In this document: positions 44,346 through 52,548 of the stretch, in pieces
Layout of the letters: the number at the start of each line of letters is the position of its first letter
Numbering within the stretch: position 1 is the first letter of the stretch
Translations under genes and position numbers: made by a program
The notes under the pieces: model-generated
What the model was told of the DNA's origin: nothing
The model's database searches: none
What the model saw: only the letters and a program-made list of their open reading frames with translations
NCBI GenBank assembly: GCA_024998595.1
Contig: JACOEK010000002.1
Span: 310,001 to 374,000 of the forward strand
Length of the DNA stretch: 64,000 nucleotides
Direction of reading: 5' to 3'
Source of the DNA: Nitrospira sp.
GTDB lineage: Bacteria; Nitrospirota; Nitrospiria; Nitrospirales; Nitrospiraceae

Positions 44346-45023
44346 ATGAGCGCACAGGGGCACGCGGAACAGGACTTCCAAGTTGAGTATGAGAAGGCGA
44401 TGGAGCGGATCCAGACGATGCCGGATGGCGCCGTGGGGTGGGTGCTCCGGTTTTTACAGACCGATCTGGAGGCTTTGACGCCCACGGAATGGACGCTGGT
44501 AGCGTTTGAGGTCGCGGCCTTTGTCGATGAGACGGGGGAGCGGTATGGCGGGATGGTGGCCCCGGAAAGTGGCTGGAGCGTGGAGGGCGTGCCTCACGCG
44601 AAGAACTATCAGACAATTCCCAGCCGCAAAGAAGCCCAGGACATTCAGGCCACAGTCCTGGAGCAGTTAGAACTCTATTGGCATGAAGGCTACACCGAGT
44701 TCACGTTTCCGCAGATGACGCTGGTCGTGGTGTCGCCGGGTGAGGGCTCTGACGAGGCCGGGACGGTCATCGTGAGCGCGAAACGCAAGGCGAAGGAGTT
44801 TGAATATCGCTTTGTCCACCTCCTGGCCCAAACGGGGGACTACATCCGACGCTGTCCGGAATGCGCCACGATCTTTTTCGCGATCCGACGGGACCAGCTG
44901 TACTGCCAGCCCCGCTGTCAAAACCGCGTCGCGGCGAGAAAGTGGCGCGATAACCAGAAGACTGACCACAAGACCGTGGGACGAAAGGAGGACCGCCATG
45001 GCAAGAAAAGCGGGAAAGGATAG
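44346..45023 (+). CDS. CGNR-like zinc-finger protein upstream of the integrase
   Basis: 225 residues. The C-terminal ~45 residues follow the treble-clef pattern of CGNR-type fingers: RRCPECATIFFAIRRDQLYC and CQPRCQNRVAARKWR, with four cysteines. The N-terminal ~150 residues are unrecognised. It overlaps the start of the integrase gene by 26 bp, so the two are co-transcribed, and it may act as a DNA-binding regulator of the element. Function is inference. Confidence 0.7.
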   Translation: MSAQGHAEQDFQVEYEKAMERIQTMPDGAVGWVLRFLQTDLEALTPTEWTLVAFEVAAFVDETGERYGGMVAPESGWSVEGVPHAKNYQTIPSRKEAQDIQATVLEQLELYWHEGYTEFTFPQMTLVVVSPGEGSDEAGTVIVSAKRKAKEFEYRFVHLLAQTGDYIRRCPECATIFFAIRRDQLYCQPRCQNRVAARKWRDNQKTDHKTVGRKEDRHGKKSGKG

Positions 45024-46164
45024 AGGCATCACCCAGCGGAAGGGCCGGGAAGGCTGGTGGGTACGTTTGTATGCCAACGGACGGGAGCGCTGGCATCGCT
45101 GTGATACGAAATCACAGGCCAAAGCCTTGTATGGACGGCTGAAGGCAGATATTCGAGAGGGCAAATATTTTCCGGATAAATTTTCTTCAGGGAAGGACAT
45201 TACCTTACGAGCGTGGGTGAACCGATGCCTGGAGGGGTCTACGAATCGAGGCATTGAAAATGAGCGGCGTTACGGTCGCCGCTGGTCACTCCTCATAGGA
45301 AAGCGTTTGATTACCGAGATCACGACAGAGGACTTGCGGCGCGTCCAAGCGAAGATGAGGACAAGGCTCAGACCACGTCCGGCGGATGCGCCAAAGGACT
45401 CCGAGCCGGAACGCCAGTGGAGTGACGCGACCATTAACCGGCATTTCACGTTCCTCCGTCATGTCCTGATGCTGGCTGTTAAGGATGGCAAACTGACCCG
45501 CAATCCTGTGTCGTCTGTGAAATTCTTGCCGGAAGTCCGGCGCACCCGGTTTCTCAGTGATGAAGAATTGTTTCAACTGGAGAAGATCATGCCTCCCGCC
45601 GCCTGGAAGCTGGTGGCGTTTGCTATTGAAACCGGCATGAGACGGGAGGAACAGTTTCAGCTGAGGTGGGATCAGATCGACCTGGAAGCAGGTGTAGCGA
45701 CCATTCCCCTACCCAAAGGTGGGAAAACCCGTCATGTGCCCCTTAGCGAGGGCGCAAAGGATATCTTGCGGTCCCTGGATTCGTTCGTACGGTCTCCCTG
45801 GGTCTTCCCTAGCCCAAAGTTTCCACTCCAATCCTGGAACCCTCAAAGCTTCGTGAACCACTTCTACTCGCCCTATTTGCAAAAAGTCGGCATCGAGGGG
45901 GTTTGTTGGCATACATTGAGACACACGGCGGCGAGTCGTCGGGTTATGGCCGGAGTAGATTTAGTTTCAGTCAAGGAGATCCTTGGACACAGGGATATTC
46001 AGACCACCCTGCGATACTCGCACTTATCGCCTGGTCACCTCCAAGAGGCCATCAACCGGGGGAGTCTTTCTCGAACCGTGACCAAAACCGTGACCGGTCC
46101 GCTCGATGGAAAACCGAACCGTGACCTTGAAGGCTCGCAAGTTACTGAAATTGTGGAGAGATAA
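44998..46164 (+). CDS. int: Tyrosine recombinase / integrase
   Basis: 388 residues from the ATG at 44998, preceded by AGGAGG; the frame is open much further upstream inside the previous gene. N-terminal arm-binding and core-binding regions (RGITQRKGREGWWVRLYANG; about 65-165) precede the catalytic domain with Arg215 (ETGMRREEQF), Lys243, His305/Arg308 (WHTLRHTAASRR), His331 (LGHRDIQTTL) and the nucleophile Tyr340 (LRYSHLSPG). All catalytic residues are present. The gene ends 3 bp before the right attachment repeat, the standard place for a tRNA-specific integrase. Confidence 0.95.
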   Translation: MARKAGKDRGITQRKGREGWWVRLYANGRERWHRCDTKSQAKALYGRLKADIREGKYFPDKFSSGKDITLRAWVNRCLEGSTNRGIENERRYGRRWSLLIGKRLITEITTEDLRRVQAKMRTRLRPRPADAPKDSEPERQWSDATINRHFTFLRHVLMLAVKDGKLTRNPVSSVKFLPEVRRTRFLSDEELFQLEKIMPPAAWKLVAFAIETGMRREEQFQLRWDQIDLEAGVATIPLPKGGKTRHVPLSEGAKDILRSLDSFVRSPWVFPSPKFPLQSWNPQSFVNHFYSPYLQKVGIEGVCWHTLRHTAASRRVMAGVDLVSVKEILGHRDIQTTLRYSHLSPGHLQEAINRGSLSRTVTKTVTGPLDGKPNRDLEGSQVTEIVER

Positions 46165-46166
46165 GT

Positions 46167-46211
46167 TTGGCTGGGGGACTAGGAATCGAACCTAGGTAGC
46201 CAGCTCCAAAG
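46167..46211. repeat. Right attachment site (attR-like) within tRNA-Gln
   Basis: 45 bp identical to 37596-37640. It covers the 3' part of the intact tRNA-Gln(TTG) gene through the first bases of its anticodon loop, so the element keeps the tRNA functional. Confidence 0.9.
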
Positions 46212-46243
46212 GCTGGCGTCCTACCGCTAGACGATCCCCCAGC
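46168..46243 (-). tRNA. tRNA-Gln (anticodon TTG)
   Basis: Complete cloverleaf on the minus strand: acceptor GCTGGGG with CCCCAGC, anticodon loop CTTTGGA giving TTG, T-arm CTAGGTTCGATTCCTAG, encoded CCA. It is the integration target of the 8.6-kb element. Confidence 0.96.
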
Positions 46244-46294
46244 GCGGTACGGAACCGAGACATCGAGCTGAAGAACAAGGGGTGGAAAAGATTT

Positions 46295-46370
46295 TGGCTG
46301 GGGGACTAGGAATCGAACCTAGGTAGTCAGATCCAGAGACTGACGTCCTACCGCTAGACGATCCCCCAAC
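46295..46370 (-). tRNA. tRNA-Gln (anticodon CTG)
   Basis: Second glutamine tRNA, 51 bp from the first and very similar outside the anticodon arm. The anticodon loop CTCTGGA gives CTG. The acceptor GTTGGGG pairs with CCCCAGC through one G-U pair, and CCA is encoded. The altered anticodon stem explains why the element's repeat matches only the TTG copy. Confidence 0.96.
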
Positions 46371-46434
46371 CGGTCCACACAGTAATATAAGCTTCTCCAT
46401 TGCGTCAAGATCGAGCGCGATTCTTGAACGGCAA

Positions 46435-47850
46435 TCATGATCCGGAGGCCTGCTTGATCCCTTTGCGCAACCGGAATAACGTGCGCTCCCGGCCGAGCAC
46501 TTCCATCACCTCGAACAGACCGGGGCTCGCGGTCCGGCCGGTCAGAGCGACCCGCACCGGCTGAGCCAGTTGTCCCATTTTGATGCCTTCTTCCTCGACC
46601 AGTTTTTTGAACGCCTCTTCCCAGGCCTGCTTGCCGAATGTGGGGAAGGCCTCAAATCGATCAGTCAACTTGGCCAGCATCGGAGCATGGGCAGGCGTGA
46701 GAAACTTTTTCGCCGCCTCTTCCTCGAACGCCACTGCCTCGCCGAAATAGGGCTTCACCCAATGGACCATGTCGACCAGCGTTTTCGTTCGTTCCTTCAC
46801 CAGGACTACTAGTTGTGCAAGCCACTCGATCGACACCGCGCGAACCTCATCCTTGAGGCCGGTCTGTTCGAGTAACGGCACCAGCGCCTCCGCCACCTGC
46901 TCGGGTGGATTGGTCTTGAGGTATTCGGCATTGAGCCACAGCAACTTGTCGGGATTGAAGACGGCCGGCGATGTCTGCACATTCTTCCAGGAAAATTTTT
47001 CGATCAGCTCTTGTCTCGAAAATAACTCCTGATCTCCATGCGACCATCCGAGCCGGACTAAATAGTTGACCATGGCATCGGGCAGGTAGCCCATTTCTTT
47101 GTAGGCCATGACGGAGGTCGCGCCATGACGCTTCGAGAGCCGCGTCTTGTCCGAACCCAGAATCATCGGTAAGTGACCGAAGCGCGGGAGCGGGAATCCC
47201 AGGGCCTGAAAAATGGGAATCTGGCGAGGCGTATTCGTGAGATGGTCATCGCCACGCACGACATGGGTAATCCCCATCAGCGCATCATCCACGACCACGG
47301 AAAAATTATAGGTGGGAAAGCCATTCGACCTGAGAATGATGACGTCATCCAGAATCTGATTGTCGAAGACTACCCGGCCTTTGATCAGGTCATCGACCAC
47401 CGTCTGGCCATCCTGCGGTGCTTTAAACCGGAGCGCCGCGTCACCGGTTGGCTTGGTGAGCCCCAGGTTTCGACACCGGCCGTCATATCTGGGCGATCCG
47501 CCCTTGGCTTCAGCTTCTTTCCGGCGAGCCTCAAGCTCTTCCGGTGTACACACACACCAATAGGCATGACCTTGCTCAAACAACCGTAGCGCATGGCTGC
47601 GGTAGAGTTCCATCCGATCGGTCTGCCGAAAGGGACCTTCATCCCAATCCAGCTTGACCCAGCGCATGCCATCGAGAATGGCTTGAATCGATTCGTCGGT
47701 GGAGCGGCCCTGGTCGGTATCTTCAATACGAAGAATAAAGACGCCGTTCTGCTGCCGAGCAAACAGCCAATTGAACAAGGCCGTCCGCACCCCGCCGATA
47801 TGGAGAAAGCCCGTCGGACTGGGCGCAAATCGAACCCTGACCTGACTCAT
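46435..47850 (-). CDS. gltX: Glutamyl-tRNA synthetase
   Basis: Charges tRNA-Glu. 471 residues, the normal bacterial length. Class I signatures: RFAPSPTGFLHIGGVRTALF (HIGH as HIGG) and DKTRLSKRHGATSV (KMSKS as KLSKR form). The C-terminal helical anticodon-binding region ends LRKGIKQASGS. With a separate GlnRS in the same genome, this enzyme need only be discriminating. It lies directly downstream of neither tRNA but next to both tRNA-Gln genes. Confidence 0.97.
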   Translation of the reverse strand: MSQVRVRFAPSPTGFLHIGGVRTALFNWLFARQQNGVFILRIEDTDQGRSTDESIQAILDGMRWVKLDWDEGPFRQTDRMELYRSHALRLFEQGHAYWCVCTPEELEARRKEAEAKGGSPRYDGRCRNLGLTKPTGDAALRFKAPQDGQTVVDDLIKGRVVFDNQILDDVIILRSNGFPTYNFSVVVDDALMGITHVVRGDDHLTNTPRQIPIFQALGFPLPRFGHLPMILGSDKTRLSKRHGATSVMAYKEMGYLPDAMVNYLVRLGWSHGDQELFSRQELIEKFSWKNVQTSPAVFNPDKLLWLNAEYLKTNPPEQVAEALVPLLEQTGLKDEVRAVSIEWLAQLVVLVKERTKTLVDMVHWVKPYFGEAVAFEEEAAKKFLTPAHAPMLAKLTDRFEAFPTFGKQAWEEAFKKLVEEEGIKMGQLAQPVRVALTGRTASPGLFEVMEVLGRERTLFRLRKGIKQASGS

Positions 47851-47968
47851 CGCATCACCGTAGCGTGTGTGGGAAAAAATTAACGGGGGGCTATCTATAG
47901 CATGGCACTGAAACGATGTACAGAACTGGGCTGTTCCATTCTGAATCTGTTTTTGTTAAGAACAGTCC

Positions 47969-48667
47969 ATGGCTGAACCCACACAACTTGCTGAAGTCGT
48001 CTCGCTCACCGCGTTGACACCCCACACGACAGAACTTGTGCTCCGCCCGGTTGAAGCTCCGCTTCCCTTTACACCCGGCCAGTGGATCTCCCTTCAGTTA
48101 CCGATCGGCGACCATCCACCGTTGAATCGCGCCTATTCTTTGGCTGAACCTCCGACGTCCACCGGGCATCTCACACTCGTCTTCGATCATGTCCCGGGAG
48201 GCAAAGGCTCCGGCTATCTCTCCTCGCTCAAGCCGGGCGATGGCATTCCCCTCTCAGGGCCATACGGTCACTTCGTACTTCCTGAGCCAAAAACGCAGCA
48301 CCTCCTGTTGATCGGCCGTTACTCAGGCCTCGTCCCGCTCCGCTGCATGGTCCGCGCGCTGGCAGAGCAGGACACTCTGCCCTCGACCACTCTGATCGCC
48401 CACGCACCAACCATCAGCGAGCAGCTCTACCACGAAGAGTTCACAGCGCTGGCGGCGAGCCATTCCAATTTTAAGTATCTACCGTTTGTGAGCGAGGCTC
48501 CCGACGGCCATGCAGGTACGGTCGAGGTGATCAAACAACTTGCAGGTAACGGCCGTCGCGTGACGCCCATGATCGCAGGGATCAAATCCTTTGCCCGTCC
48601 GCTGCGCAGCCTGTTGATGGAACTGGGATTCGATCGCCGGGAAGTGAAGCTCGAAACGTACGACTGA
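47969..48667 (+). CDS. Ferredoxin reductase-like FAD-binding protein with altered NAD site
   Basis: 232 residues of the FNR superfamily. The FAD-binding barrel is clear (TPGQWISLQLP, LNRAYSLAEPP with the RxYS motif, GSGYLSSLKPGDGIPLSGPYG). In the nucleotide half, the usual GGTGIAP loop reads GRYSGLVP, and the conserved CG near the C-terminus is AG (MIAGIKSFARPL), so NAD(P) binding may be changed or lost. Tail: FDRREVKLETYD. It is divergent from gltX and convergent with the ferredoxin gene, which could be its electron partner. Confidence 0.85.
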   Translation: MAEPTQLAEVVSLTALTPHTTELVLRPVEAPLPFTPGQWISLQLPIGDHPPLNRAYSLAEPPTSTGHLTLVFDHVPGGKGSGYLSSLKPGDGIPLSGPYGHFVLPEPKTQHLLLIGRYSGLVPLRCMVRALAEQDTLPSTTLIAHAPTISEQLYHEEFTALAASHSNFKYLPFVSEAPDGHAGTVEVIKQLAGNGRRVTPMIAGIKSFARPLRSLLMELGFDRREVKLETYD

Positions 48668-48696
48668 AGCCCATTTCAGGCTTTCGTCTACCCGGA

Positions 48697-49113
48697 TTAA
48701 TGACCTTCCTTCGCCAGATTCTTATTGATGGCGGGAATTTCCACGGTGACGTCTGCCTTCCCATTCGGCACACATTGGCACCCGAGTCGGGACTGCAAGG
48801 TCGTGACGGGAGCCTCATCTAACTGATCGAACTCATCATCCGTCCCCTCGTTGCATGTCTCCAGTCCCTTTTTCACCATGACATGGCATGTAGAGCAGGC
48901 GCAGACCCCTCCGCAGACATGTTCGAGATCGATGTCGTTCCCCATGGCGATATCCAGAATGCTGCCCGGCAACCCCGTCGGACCATAGGGAATCTTGTCC
49001 GGCTGCACCGCCACCTTCTTTTCGGTCTTGTCTGGGAAGATGAAAGTCACGGTATAGGCTTTAGTCGGTAACTCGACGTCGGCCTTTTCAATATAGGGAT
49101 TCGTTCCACCCAT
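48697..49113 (-). CDS. fdx: 2Fe-2S ferredoxin, adrenodoxin/Isc type
   Basis: 138 residues, electron carrier for iron-sulfur cluster assembly. Cluster ligands are in EHVCGGVCACSTCHVMV (three of the cysteines) and the fourth in SRLGCQCV. An N-terminal extension of ~18 residues (GGTNPYIEKADVELPTKA) precedes the fold. It is divergent from iscR, sharing a 204-bp control region with the isc operon, where fdx is normally found inside. Confidence 0.93.
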   Translation of the reverse strand: MGGTNPYIEKADVELPTKAYTVTFIFPDKTEKKVAVQPDKIPYGPTGLPGSILDIAMGNDIDLEHVCGGVCACSTCHVMVKKGLETCNEGTDDEFDQLDEAPVTTLQSRLGCQCVPNGKADVTVEIPAINKNLAKEGH

Positions 49114-49225
49114 GTTGCTCAGCCCCTTTTCTTCTCAATCAGAGATACGATGGATAATTTGCCCGTCCATCACCCGGTCTTTTACACAGAACGCTGCATA
49201 ATTCTGTTTTCTAATCCACTCGCCC

Positions 49226-49253
49226 TTGACAGGTCAAAAGATCACATGATAGT
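49226..49253 (+). promoter_or_regulatory. Candidate promoter of the isc operon
   Basis: TTGACA at 49226-49231 matches the -35 consensus exactly; GATAGT at 49248-49253 is a fair -10 at 16-bp spacing. It would start transcription near 49260, just ahead of the palindrome at 49272-49296. Confidence 0.5.
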
Positions 49254-49271
49254 TTTAATACGACTCATTTG

Positions 49272-49296
49272 GTCGGAGATCATTATAGTCTCCGAC
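49272..49296. promoter_or_regulatory. Palindromic candidate operator in the iscR leader
   Basis: Perfect inverted repeat GTCGGAGA / TCTCCGAC with a 9-bp AT-rich centre. It lies between the candidate promoter and the iscR start, a fitting place for autoregulation by an Rrf2/IscR-type repressor. As RNA it could also form a hairpin, so the level of control is open. Confidence 0.6.
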
Positions 49297-49317
49297 TTTA
49301 AAGATCGGCAATAGGCG

Positions 49318-49797
49318 ATGCTGAAATTATCCAAAAAGGCAGATTACGGATTGATGGCGCTGCAACACATTGCCGCCAACCAATATGGCGATGTCGCTCA
49401 TGCCCGGGTAGTGAATACCAAGGAAATCGCGGAGGAATATCATATTCCGGTTGAATTACTTGCAAAAGTCCTTCAAACCCTCTCCAAAAGCGGCATCATT
49501 GAAAGCCATAACGGCCCCAAAGGGGGATATCTACTCGGTAAAAATCCCCGAGAGATCACGATTGCCCACGTGCTCGAAAGCTTGGAAGGCCCCCTCGGCA
49601 TCATGGATTGCTCTCACGAGAAAGACGGTGATGCCTGCATGCAGCGGGAACACTGTAACATCCGAACCCCGCTCCTGAAAATCCAGAACAGCATCTATCA
49701 GCTTCTGAATAATATGACCTTGCAAGATATGTTGGGGGGTACCCCTCTCATCACCATTCAATCCGTCGCGGCGGAACAACAAGGAGTCGAGCGATGA
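49318..49797 (+). CDS. iscR: Rrf2/IscR-family transcriptional regulator
   Basis: 159 residues. A winged-helix domain ([38 protein letters not shown]) is followed by three cysteines ([20 protein letters not shown]) that fit a 2Fe-2S site. It likely senses cluster status and represses the operon it heads. It overlaps iscS by 4 bp. The family also includes SufR and NsrR types, but the isc context supports IscR. Confidence 0.93.
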   Translation: MLKLSKKADYGLMALQHIAANQYGDVAHARVVNTKEIAEEYHIPVELLAKVLQTLSKSGIIESHNGPKGGYLLGKNPREITIAHVLESLEGPLGIMDCSHEKDGDACMQREHCNIRTPLLKIQNSIYQLLNNMTLQDMLGGTPLITIQSVAAEQQGVER

Positions 49798-51011
49798 AGT
49801 TCCCGATCTACCTGGATAATCATGCGACCACCCCGATGGACCCTCGGGTGCTGGAATCAATGATCCCCTATTTTACGGAAAAATTCGGGAACGCCGCCAG
49901 CCGAAACCATGCGTTCGGATGGGAAGCTGAAGAGGGCGTGGAGACCGCACGCAAACAGATCGCCAAGTTGATCCATGCGGATGCCAAAGAAATCGTCTTC
50001 ACGAGCGGCGCCACGGAATCCAACAACCTGGCCCTCAAGGGCGTGGTCGAGATGTACCACGAGAAGGGGGACCACATCATCACCTCGTCGACCGAGCATC
50101 GCGCGGTACTGGACACCGCCAAGACGCTCGAAACCAAACGCGGCGTGAAGGTCACCTACCTCCCAGTCGACAAATTCGGCATGGTGAACCCGGAGGACGT
50201 TCGCCAGGCGATCACCGACAAAACGATCTTAATCTCCGTCATGTTTGCGAATAACGAAATCGGGACGATCAACCCGATTAAGGCAATCGGAAAGATTGCA
50301 AAGGAAAAAGGCATCCTCTTTCACTGCGATGCGACCCAAGGTGTGGGAAAGGTCCCGGTCGACGTGCAGGAGATGGGGATCGACCTTATGTCCTTTAGCG
50401 CCCATAAGATGTACGGACCCAAGGGCATCGGCGCCCTGTATGTCAGAAAAAAGAATCCCCGGGTCCGTATCGCGGCTCAAATGGATGGGGGCGGACATGA
50501 GCGTGGGATGCGATCCGGCACGCTTCCTGTGCCCTTGATCGTGGGATTCGGGAAGGCCTGCGAGCTCTGCGAGCAGGAAATGGCCGCCGATGCCGCGCGG
50601 CTCTCGGTCATGCGGGACCGGCTGCATGACACCATTACCAAGGCGCTTGAGGATGTCTACCTGAACGGCCATCCGACGGAACGGCTGCCGCACAATCTGA
50701 ATATTTCCTTTGCCTATGTCGAAGGTGAATCGCTGCTGATGGGTTGCAAAGAAATCGCTCTCTCATCGGGATCGGCCTGTACCTCGGCGACGCTGGAACC
50801 TTCTTACGTTTTACGAGCTTTGGGGGTGGGAGCGGAACTTGCGCATTCTTCCATCAGATTCGGCCTGGGACGCTTCACCCTCGATGAGGAGGTTGACTAT
50901 GCCGCGAAGAAAATTATCGAAACCGTTACCAAGCTGCGAGAAATGTCGCCGCTCTATGAAATGGCCAAAGAAGGCATCGACCTGAAATCTGTGTCATGGG
51001 CAGCACATTAA
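49794..51011 (+). CDS. iscS: Cysteine desulfurase IscS
   Basis: PLP enzyme that takes sulfur from cysteine and passes it as persulfide to IscU. 405 residues. [34 protein letters not shown], the PLP lysine in [19 protein letters not shown], and the mobile active-site cysteine in [17 protein letters not shown] are present. Its ATG overlaps the iscR stop. It is followed 41 bp later by iscU. Confidence 0.97.
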   Translation: MKFPIYLDNHATTPMDPRVLESMIPYFTEKFGNAASRNHAFGWEAEEGVETARKQIAKLIHADAKEIVFTSGATESNNLALKGVVEMYHEKGDHIITSSTEHRAVLDTAKTLETKRGVKVTYLPVDKFGMVNPEDVRQAITDKTILISVMFANNEIGTINPIKAIGKIAKEKGILFHCDATQGVGKVPVDVQEMGIDLMSFSAHKMYGPKGIGALYVRKKNPRVRIAAQMDGGGHERGMRSGTLPVPLIVGFGKACELCEQEMAADAARLSVMRDRLHDTITKALEDVYLNGHPTERLPHNLNISFAYVEGESLLMGCKEIALSSGSACTSATLEPSYVLRALGVGAELAHSSIRFGLGRFTLDEEVDYAAKKIIETVTKLREMSPLYEMAKEGIDLKSVSWAAH

Positions 51012-51052
51012 CCTGAACACCACTACTACGAACGATACATTCGGAGGACACT

Positions 51053-51436
51053 ATGGCCTATAGCGAAAAAGTCGTCGACCACTTTAATAACCCCCGTAAC
51101 GTGGGAAGTTTCAAAAAAGAAGAAGACGGTGTCGGCACCGGCATCGTCGGCGCCCCGGAGTGCGGCGATGTCATGAAGCTTCAGATCAAGGTTCAAAACG
51201 ACACGATCGTGGACGCGAAGTTCAAAACCTTCGGATGCGGCTCCGCTATTGCCAGCTCCAGCCTGGCCACCGAGTGGCTCAAGGGCAAAACGGTAGAGGA
51301 AGCCGGCAAGATCAAGAACACGGATATCGTGCAGGAACTCAATCTGCCCCCGGTAAAGATTCACTGCTCGGTATTGGCCGAGGATGCCATTAAAGCAGCC
51401 CTCGCCGACTATCAAAAGAAAGCCGACCCGAAGTAA
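51053..51436 (+). CDS. iscU: Iron-sulfur cluster scaffold IscU
   Basis: Scaffold on which 2Fe-2S clusters are built. 127 residues. The three ligand cysteines are in GAPECGDVMKLQI, TFGCGSAIASSSLATEW and VKIHCSVLAEDAI; the aspartate that helps release lies next to the first. The HscA recognition LPPVK is present (LNLPPVKIHC). An AGGA ribosome site precedes the ATG. Confidence 0.97.
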   Translation: MAYSEKVVDHFNNPRNVGSFKKEEDGVGTGIVGAPECGDVMKLQIKVQNDTIVDAKFKTFGCGSAIASSSLATEWLKGKTVEEAGKIKNTDIVQELNLPPVKIHCSVLAEDAIKAALADYQKKADPK

Positions 51437-51456
51437 CCGACAGGAAGGAGCGCACT

Positions 51457-51816
51457 ATGGACGTCACCACGAATGCCGATGCCCAAGCCCCGGTCATTAC
51501 GCTGAGCGATGCTGCACTCAAGGAAGTGAAGCGCCTCATCAATGTCCAAGGCATTGATGAAGGCGGCCTCCGCCTGGGCGTCAAGGGAGGCGGCTGTTCC
51601 GGACTGAGCTACACCATCAACTTCGATGAAAAAATCGGTCAGTACGACCAGGTCTTTGAGTTCGACGGCGTGAAGGTTATCGTGGATGCCAAGAGCGCCA
51701 TCTATCTGCAAGGGACTCAACTGGATTTCCAGAAGGATCTGATGGGCGGAAATTTCAAATTCGTCAATCCGAATGCCAATAAGACCTGCGGCTGCGGCGA
51801 ATCGTTTTCAGCCTGA
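51457..51816 (+). CDS. iscA: A-type iron-sulfur carrier IscA
   Basis: Carrier that takes clusters from the scaffold to target proteins. 119 residues. The three conserved cysteines are in VKGGGCSGLSYTINF and the C-terminal NKTCGCGESF. AAGGAG lies upstream of the ATG. It is the fourth gene of the operon, 10 bp before hscB. ErpA is possible by sequence, but position favours IscA. Confidence 0.94.
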   Translation: MDVTTNADAQAPVITLSDAALKEVKRLINVQGIDEGGLRLGVKGGGCSGLSYTINFDEKIGQYDQVFEFDGVKVIVDAKSAIYLQGTQLDFQKDLMGGNFKFVNPNANKTCGCGESFSA

Positions 51817-51826
51817 GCGAGCGCAG

Positions 51827-52543
51827 ATGAACGGACATACCCACAACACCGACGACCGCCGCGAGCTGCAGATGGCCCGCAGCATGTGCTGGCATTGCCA
51901 GTCGGAAATGGCCGGTGAATACTTTTGCGACCGTTGCGTGAAAGTCCAACCGGTGTCGAAGGACCTCGACTACTTCACTTGCTTCGGGCTCCCGCGGCGC
52001 CTCGTCATCGATACGCAGGTCCTGGAAGCCAAATTTTACGAGTTAAGCCGGGCATTCCATCCTGATTTCTATCAGAACAAGAGCGATGCGGAGCAGTCCA
52101 TCAGCCTCGGCAACTCGGCTATGCTGAACACCGCCTATCGGACCCTCAGGGATCCGATTCAGCGCGCAGAGTATCTGCTGGATCTCGAAGCCGGCGCGGT
52201 GAAAGACATCCGAACATCGCCGCCCGCCGATTTGTTCGAAGAAATCCTTGAGCTGCAAGAGACGCTTGATGAATTCCGTGAGAGCAATCGCGCCTCGGAA
52301 CAGGCCTCCACGCTTCGCGCAAAACTCGATGCCGATCGAACGAATCTTGAGGAACGGCAACGGGACATGGAAGCCAGGCTTCAACAGTTGTTCAGCCGGT
52401 GGGACACCTTGCAAGATCGCGGCGAAGCCACCGAGCAGGCCCGAACTGAACGAAATCACATCCTCAAAGACATGCGGGACATCCTTTCCAACCGCACGTA
52501 TGTAAAAAACATCGTCAACGATCTCGTCGCAACGATCTCCTAA
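51827..52543 (+). CDS. hscB: Co-chaperone HscB with N-terminal zinc-ribbon
   Basis: J-protein that delivers IscU to HscA. 238 residues from the ATG at 51827, longer than the ~170 of E. coli HscB. The N-terminus holds two CxxC pairs (CWHCQSEMAGEYFCDRC), as in mitochondrial-type Hsc20, absent in E. coli. The J-domain has RAFHPDFYQNKSDAEQ (HPD motif). The C-terminal helical IscU-binding domain is also longer. It overlaps no gene and precedes hscA by 5 bp. Confidence 0.93.
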   Translation: MNGHTHNTDDRRELQMARSMCWHCQSEMAGEYFCDRCVKVQPVSKDLDYFTCFGLPRRLVIDTQVLEAKFYELSRAFHPDFYQNKSDAEQSISLGNSAMLNTAYRTLRDPIQRAEYLLDLEAGAVKDIRTSPPADLFEEILELQETLDEFRESNRASEQASTLRAKLDADRTNLEERQRDMEARLQQLFSRWDTLQDRGEATEQARTERNHILKDMRDILSNRTYVKNIVNDLVATIS

Positions 52544-52548
52544 TCTTT

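Larger units (their letters stand above)
37596..46211. mobile_element. Integrated element at tRNA-Gln(TTG), about 8.6 kb
   Basis: Bounded by 45-bp direct repeats (37596-37640 and 46167-46211). The right copy lies inside an intact tRNA gene, and a tyrosine recombinase gene ends 2-3 bp before it. Inside are, right to left: integrase, CGNR-like zinc protein, and an oppositely oriented excisionase-like/Rep-like/zinc-protein operon; then DUF2934, Hsp20, two small proteins, an L,D-transpeptidase and an FBP aldolase/phosphatase. The left ~0.9 kb has no intact gene. No conjugation or capsid genes are visible, so it is a small genomic island or satellite-like element. Whether it still moves is unknown. 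Confidence 0.85.
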
